Source: Lates calcarifer (Eukaryota; Chordata; Actinopteri; Centropomidae). From it: 64,000 nucleotides of DNA. A model generated the notes under the pieces. That model was given only the letters and a program-made list of their open reading frames with translations. It was not told the origin of the DNA and made no database searches. Of this stretch, positions 40,401 through 49,600 are shown one piece after another. The stretch is from the NCBI RefSeq assembly GCF_001640805.2, contig NC_066838.1, forward strand, positions 310,001 to 374,000. Reading direction: 5' to 3'. The stretch's first letter is position 1. Each line of letters begins with the position of its first letter. The position numbers and the translations under genes are program-made.

Positions 40401-43400
40401 TTTTGATCAGTTTGTTCAATCTGTTGGTGTCCTTTGCCTTGATGCCCGCACCCCAGGACACTGCAGCAAAGAAGATGGTGCTCACTACAACAGACTGGTA
40501 AAACATCTGAAACATCTTGTTGCAGACGTGAAAGGACCTGAGCCTCCTCAAGAAGTAAAGCCGGCTCAGGCCCTTCTTGTAGATGGCCTCTGTGCTGATG
40601 GACCAGTCCAGTTTGTTGTCCAGTGTTACACACAGGTACTTGTATGACTAGATCCACATCCATCCCACTGATGCTGACAGGAGAGAGCAGGGGCTTGTTC
40701 CTCCTGAAGTCCACCACCTTCTCCTTCGTCTTCGCCACGTTCAGCTGCAGGTGGTTCTCGCCACACCACTTCACAAAGCGGTCTACCAGGTCCCTGTACT
40801 CAGCCTCCCTCCATCCCACCACACACCCCACAATGGCCATGTTATGTTTCAGCAGGGATCGCAGGAGAGGGAAACTGCGCAGCATGTGAAGAACCAGAGG
40901 TATTCAGGGCCTCATATGTGGCATGTGGAACCACAGTCACTTCAGTCTCGGGGGAGGGGGGTGCTCACAGCCACAGCCATAGAACAATTGGTTTGGTCGG
41001 CAGCAGCGTCCCCATCACTCGTGTCATTCATTTGGAGGAGCCAGTTAATTGTCTTCATCTCACTGTCCTGAACATCAACAGGAACCACTGGGTCACACTG
41101 TCCACTTCCAGCAACTGAAGGGCAGGTCGACTCCAAGTCGTCATCATTTCCAGCAGGGAGAAAACTCGCTTAAGAACGGTGCAAAACTGTCATCTAATGC
41201 TCAGTGCAGTTGTAACAGAAAGTCAGCATCTCAAGCCTTTGTGGCCATTTGGCTTTGGAATGGGGAGGGAGGGCTCTTCATCATTGTCCCAAGAGTTCTG
41301 TTGTATTGCTCGACAACTCCATTCCCCATAGGATGGTAAGCGGTGGTATGTGATTTCTGGATGCCAGCCACCACCAGCAAGCGGAGGAATGGCTGGTCCT
41401 GTGCCTCTCACCTGACAAACAACACCAGAGTTGTGTGCATCCAACACAGCTGAAACGTCCTGTGCCAAGAGGGACCCCAGAGGGTAGGGTGGGTTGACCT
41501 CAACCTTCTCCTCAGACTGATCAACAACCAACTGGCAGTTAGCAGAACACCTGAATGCATCTTGTACTGTCCTATCCACCATCCCACTTACTTGATTCAT
41601 AAGGTTCAGTTACAAGACTGTGGCTCAAGAATGACTGGACCAACGGCTCTCTTCTCAGTGCATCAGTAACCATATTCCTTGTGCCAGGAACATAGTTCAG
41701 GTCAAAACTGTATGCTGCAAGCTTAGAACCTTACCTTTGTTCATATCCATCTAACTTGGGTTTTGTCAAGATGTATGTCAATGGATTATTGTCTGTCCAA
41801 ACTGTGAATCACCGTCCTAAACTAATCCTAATCACAGACAGCCCACTTAAGAGTGAGAAACTCCAGCCGATGTGCTGGATAGTTCTACTGGGACTGTGAA
41901 AGTGTTCTGCTGGCAAATGCTACAGGTCTGGCAACCTTTCCATTAGGAGGCAGCTGTGAGAGGACAGCACCTAAGCCATCAAAGAGGTGTCAACAGCGAG
42001 GATGAATGATGCATCAAAATCTGGATGGGCTAATATGACACTGTGCACCAGTTCATGTTTCAAAGTTCTGATTACAATCCCGCAGTCATCAGTCCAGTCA
42101 GCTGGAGACAGTCTCACATGGCCTCTTTTGAGCTTTGGTTTACAGCCTCTCCCTCTCTTGTGTGGTGCAGCAGGCTCAGCTACTAGGTCGAACAGCAGCT
42201 TGGCTTTAGCAGAGCAACCCTCAATGAAATGATGGTAGTAGAGAACCATCCCTAGGAAAGATCTGACTTTCTTAGCACATAGTGTTTCTCCATCAGACGC
42301 CATCAGGTCCACTTTTTGCACATGATTTATAGCCTGCACTTTACTCGGGTCTGTCTTAACACCATCTTCACATATGATGTCTACCAGAAACCTTACAGAT
42401 CAGTGGAAGAAGTGACACTTCCTAGCAAGATTCAAGTGTTGCAGCAAGGTGTGAGAAACCATCAGCAGACGTTCAAGAGCAACCTGTTCAGAGGTATCAT
42501 AGACCATAAGGTCATCCAGGTAGCATAACAAGCTTGTGAAGCTCTTATCGCCAAAGATGGACATCATCATGCGCATGAAAGTGGCAGGACTGTTTGTCAA
42601 ACCCTGGGGCATTCTGTTATATTCATGGAGCCCAAATGGGAATCCTGTGTACTTTTTGTTGTCCTCATGCAGTCTGACATTGTAAAAGCCTGATGTGAGG
42701 TCCACTGTCGAGAAGAACACATTCCCACCAAGTGCAGCAAGGGTATCTGTCTGGTTAGGCAACAGATATGCATCTTTCACCGTCCTTGCATTCAGCCACC
42801 TATGGTCATTGCAGATGCAAGGGTCACCATTTGGCTTGGCATCTAGAACAAGGGGAGATGACTATTCACTCTGAGATTTACGAATTATCCCCAATTCCTC
42901 CATCTCATTCGGAGCAGCAGCAGAATTCTGAAGGGCTTATCTTCCACTAGGCGGATTCTGTGGACAAAATCATTTGCCTCACCACAGTCCATTTTGTGCT
43001 TTGAAAAGATGGACTCGTACTGCTCAATGAGGCACAGCAGCTTATCCTTCCATTCAAGAGAGACTTCATAAAATGAAAGGTCCAAATCCTGCAAGCCCAT
43101 GTCGCTTAAGATTTGTGATCTTTTCTACTGACCTGGGAGCAGGTGGTGAGTTCTGTGTGTACTGTGTATTGGATCGGATGTGATCAGGCTCAGGTAGGTC
43201 CTGCACAAACGGGGAGACATCTGCAATCTTTGCACTCCTCTTAAGGGTAAGTGGTTTTTCAGTGGGATTCACTATTTTGACTGGAACCCAGCCATCGCCT
43301 CATAAGGAAGTGATAACTCTCCCCACCATAATTTGTGCAGGTCTGGACTTGGACTCGGTGGGTTCAATGATGACTGTACTCCCCACTGTAGATGCGTCAG

Positions 43401-46400
43401 GTGCAGGCAGTTTAGCCCACACACAATGTTCAGACTTGGGATGTAGAGGGACACATCTCTTGAATTTAGCTGTGCCAATCTTGTTTGGCATCACTCCATG
43501 TTCACATCAATCTGAACAGGACAGCAGAGACACTAAATGGGGCAGATCGTCACTAGGCACTACTCGCTGGGGTTGCTATGTTTTGGCCACTAACCATATC
43601 TTTCATATGTGAAATCAGGCATTTGATCGCATTGCTGACAAGAATCATGTCATCAGTTTGGCCTGGCACAACCAGAACAGGAATTACCACTTCATAGCCA
43701 TAAACTGATGCAGTCAGGTCATGGCAGGAGTGACAGGTTGACCCCCACGACTAATAATGACAAAGTACACAGCTGATTTCTTTTCAATGTTAGGGGTGGC
43801 TTGTGAAAGTTTTGTGTCTGCTGTCTCACTGATGCAGTCATGCATGCCATAGCTTCACTGTCCACTAGAGCTCTAAGAACATGCTCACAGTTAGTAGTCA
43901 CATCTGTGTAGAATCAGTCATTGAGAGTCTTTGTAAGCCCTGTACAATCAGTGTCTTATGTGGTGGCACCATGGTGCTGTAAGTGTGACACAATAATCTG
44001 TCTGTCAAATCCATGGTGGAAGGCTCACTCACTTGATGTGCGTTGTCCTCCCCTGCACGCAGATCATTTAGTTTCCCTGCTGACCATGGGGAGGAGGACT
44101 TCTCCCTGCTAGGCAGTTGCGTCTTGAATGGCCAGGTAAGTGACATAGGAAGCACAGCCTATTCTCGCAGCAGTGCGTTAAGGGCAGAGTGAGAGCTGTC
44201 ATTACATATGGAACATGGCGTGCCATTTAAGCCCTCGATATCTGGGAGCCTGTTGTTGGTACGTGGCTTTTTGCTGCCTCGGACATATCCTGGGCCCGCA
44301 GTAACACTTTCTCTAGCATTCCAATCAGAAAGCAAACCTTTCTAGGGCACAATTGCCTTGACTCACAGCTTTATGTTGTTCGGGGCTGTCTGAAACGGAA
44401 GTGGCACTAAGGTTAATGTCAACTCTATTCACGCTGATTCTGTTGCTCCTCTCAGTGGAGTATATGCATTCCTTCTTAAGATGGTAACACTTCGTGAACC
44501 TCACCAGCTGATGATATGTCAATTGTCTTGGACCTGAAGGTAAGAGCTAAATCTCTGCTGGGGCAGTGTATGATGAACATAAGTGTGACTTCAGTACTGA
44601 GATTGTCAAACATTTTACCTTGATCCTTGAGACAACCTGCAGCAACATCAGCTCTGTTCAGTCTCAGCCAATACTCATATGGATCTTGTTCTCTTGGCAG
44701 GGTGGAAAAGTCAGCTAAAGGCATGGAGGAGCAATGGCTAGAGCTGAAGTACTTGCACAGGAGTCTATAGATGGCCTGTGGGTTGTGCTGGACATCAGTT
44801 TCACCATTCCTTATTCCAAATTTCACAACATCCCTTTCTCTGCCTCTCAAGTAAATGAGAATCTCCTCAGCCTGATTTTCCAGCTGAACACCACTTTTCC
44901 TGATGTAATTTTTCATTCCATTTCCATCCATTCATCAACAGTCAGTGTATCCATGGTCTCCCCACGGAACACAGGTGGCTGCACAGCAGCTGACAGTGTT
45001 GATGTGTGGAGGTGTAACATAATGCTGTCAACTAGCTGCTCCCCTATCTGTTGCACAATAGTGTTAAATTGGTCAACCAGTTTCACATCATCAACATGGT
45101 CAGAAGAGTTTGGAACTAATGTGTTAGTGCTCTATGACTGTAGGCTGACTATGAGGTGACACTGCATCTCTAGATTTGAAGGGACTGTGCACTGAATCAT
45201 CACCAAAACTTACTTTATCCCCCACGAGTGTCACCAAGTGAAAATGGAAGGGGTGTGCTGTGTAACCCTCTACCCCTACCGATAGCGAGAGGAGTCTTAT
45301 CAAAAGCACTAACCAGCTAAACCTGACAGCTAAATCCACACTCAGATTAAATGACAACCACTGTTAGTGGCTAAATAAACCTGGCAGACAAACTAAGAAA
45401 GAGATGCAGCCCGAAAAGGACCCAGCAGCAGAGAGACATCAGCCCAGTCCAACGTAGTCATAGAAGAGTCACAGCACCAATATGACCTCTATAGATGTCT
45501 CCTATCTGAATCAATTTCCAGGGCCGGTCAGGTTTATGGCAACAGCCAGTTTATTCCACATCTGCAGTTATGACAAAGGATAACAGAGCAGAATAGTCAT
45601 CTTATGTGGACAACAACGTGTGCTGTGAGCTATGTCTCAGGGCAAATCCTCCTCCATCTGTTTACATGTTAGATTTTAATAAGATCTGTATCTATATTTC
45701 CAGAGTGATCGTATAGTGGATTAAATCATGTAAATAAAATAGAACGCTGAACAGTTACTATTTTTTCAGTGTTTGGTAATTTAACAGTTCATACAAACAA
45801 TAATGTAACTCATTTACGTTGCAAACCATAGGAGGTAAATAGCCCAAAAAAAGTAACCTCAACTGTAACATTACAGCTCTCTATAAGACAACATACAGTA
45901 ACCTACAATGTACCTGTAGTTATGACAAAGGATAATAGAGCAGAATAGTCATCTTATACAGACAGCAATGCGTGCCGCTCACTCTGTCTGGAAAGCTAGC
46001 TGGTGATACTGTCAATAAATATAAAAACACCCAGTTAACTGAATAAAAATGTGGCGATAATAATGCAAAACAAAAAAAGTGCTTTTAAGTTAGTTAGCAT
46101 AGTTTTGTCCACAGATGTTACACAAACACATTACCTCAGCGCAAATCCTCCATCACTTTGAGGATTACCCATAATCCTTTGCTATTTCTATCCGACGCAG
46201 GTACCAATTTATAACAGTAGGTGGCATAGTTGTCTCATTTAACAGGATTTAACATGAACCTTTTTAACTATGTTACATTCACAACAGCAAAATCACTATA
46301 AACTCAATATCTCACTGGAAAGTCCAAAAATGTTCAGGGGGTAGTTTGTTTTATCAAGTAAAGTTTACAGGAATTTGCCAAATTTTAAGATTAGTGGTAA

Positions 46401-46647
46401 ACTAACCAGTTAGACTACATACAGACAGCTTTCCTTTTAGCTTCTTAGTAAGAATTTGCCATTAGCTTTATCAGCGCGCTGTGACTCTGTTAAACATGTC
46501 GAGAGACTGCGGACAATTTCTGAAACTATCACTTTTCTAAAGGCTTGTTGAACAGGTGGTTTGATAAAGAAAAGCTAGTCAGTAGCTTATACTGTTTATT
46601 GCACTTAGAGTAACGAGCATAGTTGCTATCAACTCAAGCTATGCTGC

Positions 46648-46693
<46 letters not shown>

Positions 46694-49600
46694 GCGCACG
46701 CACCGAGAATGCAGCCCCACACGAACATAAATGATAAATGGGCCGCCACAAATAAAGCAGTTTTTAGGAAACACTGGACCCAACCCAGGAACAGAGTTGG
46801 GGGCATATTTGCACTGGTGCTCCTACTCGTAAAATTTTGTCGTACTGTCTCCAAAAATGGTTGCAAAATGTAACTAAATGGTCACAGTCTGGAAGATTCA
46901 TAGTGGCATTTAACTTGTGTTGATGATTTTTGGATTATATACTACAGCTCTTTTCTTTTCCTGTGTTAATCAGGTTCTGCTCCAAAGAATGAAGTCCTCA
47001 CTGCTTTTCTGACTGATGTGAAAACAGCTCTTGGAGCAGAAAAATCAACTCAGCTCTTTCAGGCCATTCACAGCTACAGGAAGACAGACAGCTATGAAAA
47101 CCTGGTGACCACAGTGGTGAACTTATTTACAGAGAGAGATGAGGATTTCAACCTTCTAGTCAGTAAGTTCTTTCAAAAAACAGCATACATTACATTCTTG
47201 TAATTTTTTAACATTTGAACAAGAATTTTTTGTCACTGGTTCTCATTATTCACTCTCACCTTTCATATTTCTTAAGGATTTTGCATGTTTATTCGCGCTC
47301 ACCATAAGAAGCAGTACAAAGAGATGTTGGATGGTTTAATTGGTCCATCAGTATCTGCTGATGATGTTCCTGCTGCGAGTGAAGACCAGCAAAGCAAAGG
47401 TGAAGGACAACCCAATGTACCATAGTATAATAGAGACAGATGCTTTTATGCCTCTGCATCAGCAACACTCACGGTCAAAGGCGTTATGTTTTCGGTTTGA
47501 CTGTCCGTCCCATTTTTATAAACATGATATTTCAGGAGAGGAGGGAATTTCTTCAAAATTGGTACAAATGGTAACTCAAGGACTCAAGGATGTACTGATT
47601 AGATTTTGGTGATCAAAGGTCACAGGCCATGGTCACTGTGACCTTACAAAACACCTTTTTGTCCATAACTCAAGAATTCATGCAGTAATTATGACAAAAA
47701 TTCACACAAATGTCAAATTGAATAAAATGTTGACGTGATGACATTGTACATCCAAAAAGTCAAAGATTAACCTCATAATGTTCTGCAAAAACACTTCTGG
47801 GCATTATTCAACACCATAACTTAGTAACAGAAGAGGAGGTTGTGACCATACTTCCTGCAACTTGGTTGGTGGAAGTGTACAATAATTCTAGATTTATCCC
47901 TTATATTTTGCCCCACATTTTTGTATCTTCTTGTAGTGTTGGAGAAGAGCACAGAAACCATCCTTATAGGGACCATTAATATCTGTAGCCAACATTTTGG
48001 CAGGCTAGCTAATAGATGTCAGTGGTTGATAGTATTTATAGAGGTTCAAATCCTTATTATTCTTGTGCTTTTTGGTGCACTACTAGTCCTAAACGCTTGC
48101 AGCTAGATATATCATTCTTGCTGCATGGAAGCTGCAAGAGCTGCCTTTTTCCTCCTGTAAATGTGCAATGTAGATCGTAGTTACTCTGCACCACTGGATA
48201 CCACTGCTTGAATCCCACCATGAACAAAGATGACAAAATTAATGCAAACGAGAAACTCTTCAGGATAGGCGCATGTTACTTGTATTCTGGTTACTTGTAA
48301 CTTCTTTGGGAGATTTTAAGACCAAAGTGTTGTTACAAAAGTGATTGTACATGTCACCCAGTACAACAATATGGCTCACTGAGTTGTTTTTGGACAACAA
48401 TTCATCTTGATATCACAAAGGAATAACATGTACATGTATCAGGCTTTGATACGTACACAGTACTTGATACATTCATCGTTGATTTGGGTCTTCTCTGGAT
48501 TTGTTGACAATAATACAAATATAGAATATCACTATACTTTAAAGCCACTATGTGTGGAATTATTTTTGTTACATTTGTGCTTAGCAAGCACAGACAAGCA
48601 GACTAGCAGATAAAGGTAAGTGATTTTAATGTTAAGTAGTTCAGTCAATGAAAAGGGAATGGATGGGGGGAGTGGAGAGGCATGGGGACTCTTGACTGTT
48701 GGTGACGGCCAGGAAATGGCGGGGAGCTGTTAAGGGGAATGGAGTCCAGCAGGCAGTGGTAGAGGAATGCAGCGGTGGAGACCAGAGGCTGAAGCAGGTG
48801 AGTGACGTGGAGGGATAATGGCAACAAAGCAGTAGAGGCAGGCATAAGTAATGGACCAGCTAAGAGCTAGGCAGAGGGAAAACACAAGTGAGCTAAAAAA
48901 AAAAAAAACACTAGAGAATTACTGTCTCAGAGCACTAAGAACTAGAGCAGCCTGAACATGTTATCACACAGCAAAGCAGAACAAAAAGTTTTATTGCGAT
49001 ATATATCGATATCATTTTGTCACCCAGCCCTACTCCTGGATGACGAGAGATTGATAGAGTGCCCCCACTACAGAACCTGCAACCTCATAGACTCCAAGAC
49101 AAAAAGACAGTTATTTGGTCCATTATTAGGTCTGGCTCCAATTTTTAGCAGAGATCATGTGTTGTTGTAGAGTAGTAAGTAGAGAAAAATCACCAGCCAA
49201 GATGTCCAGTGGAAAATATGCCAAATAAATAGTCTATTATGGTATATTAGTATAAAATATGTTGACAACTTAAAGGATAACAGTGGTTTTTATGAACCTG
49301 GGCTTTATTTTCCCATGTAAATGACTGATGGGGACAAAAATCTTTGGAATTGGTGCAGAACAAGAACCAGCAATTGCTACCAGATCCCCACTGACAAAAA
49401 CTGCAGTTGTACTGAGCAGAATACAGGAGCTGCTGGAACACCACTGTCTCAACCAGCCAGTTTGTTTGTGTGACTTTCAGTGGTGGAAGAAGTATTCAGA
49501 TCATTTACATAAGTAAAAGTACCACACAGTAACTAACAAACTAACAGACCTTAAAGGACTTCAAAGCAGATACAGACAAGAATGCTAGCAGATAAAGGTA

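Noticed and set aside
40310..40885. 191-codon minus-strand frame as a host gene
   Set aside because: Its N-terminal half is LINE reverse transcriptase; the rest is the frameshifted reading of the same LINE.
47340..47612. Extension of the rtel1 frame beyond 47399
   Set aside because: The gtgaag donor at 47400 and the in-phase exon at 50376 explain the C-terminus; the open extension runs into an interspersed repeat.
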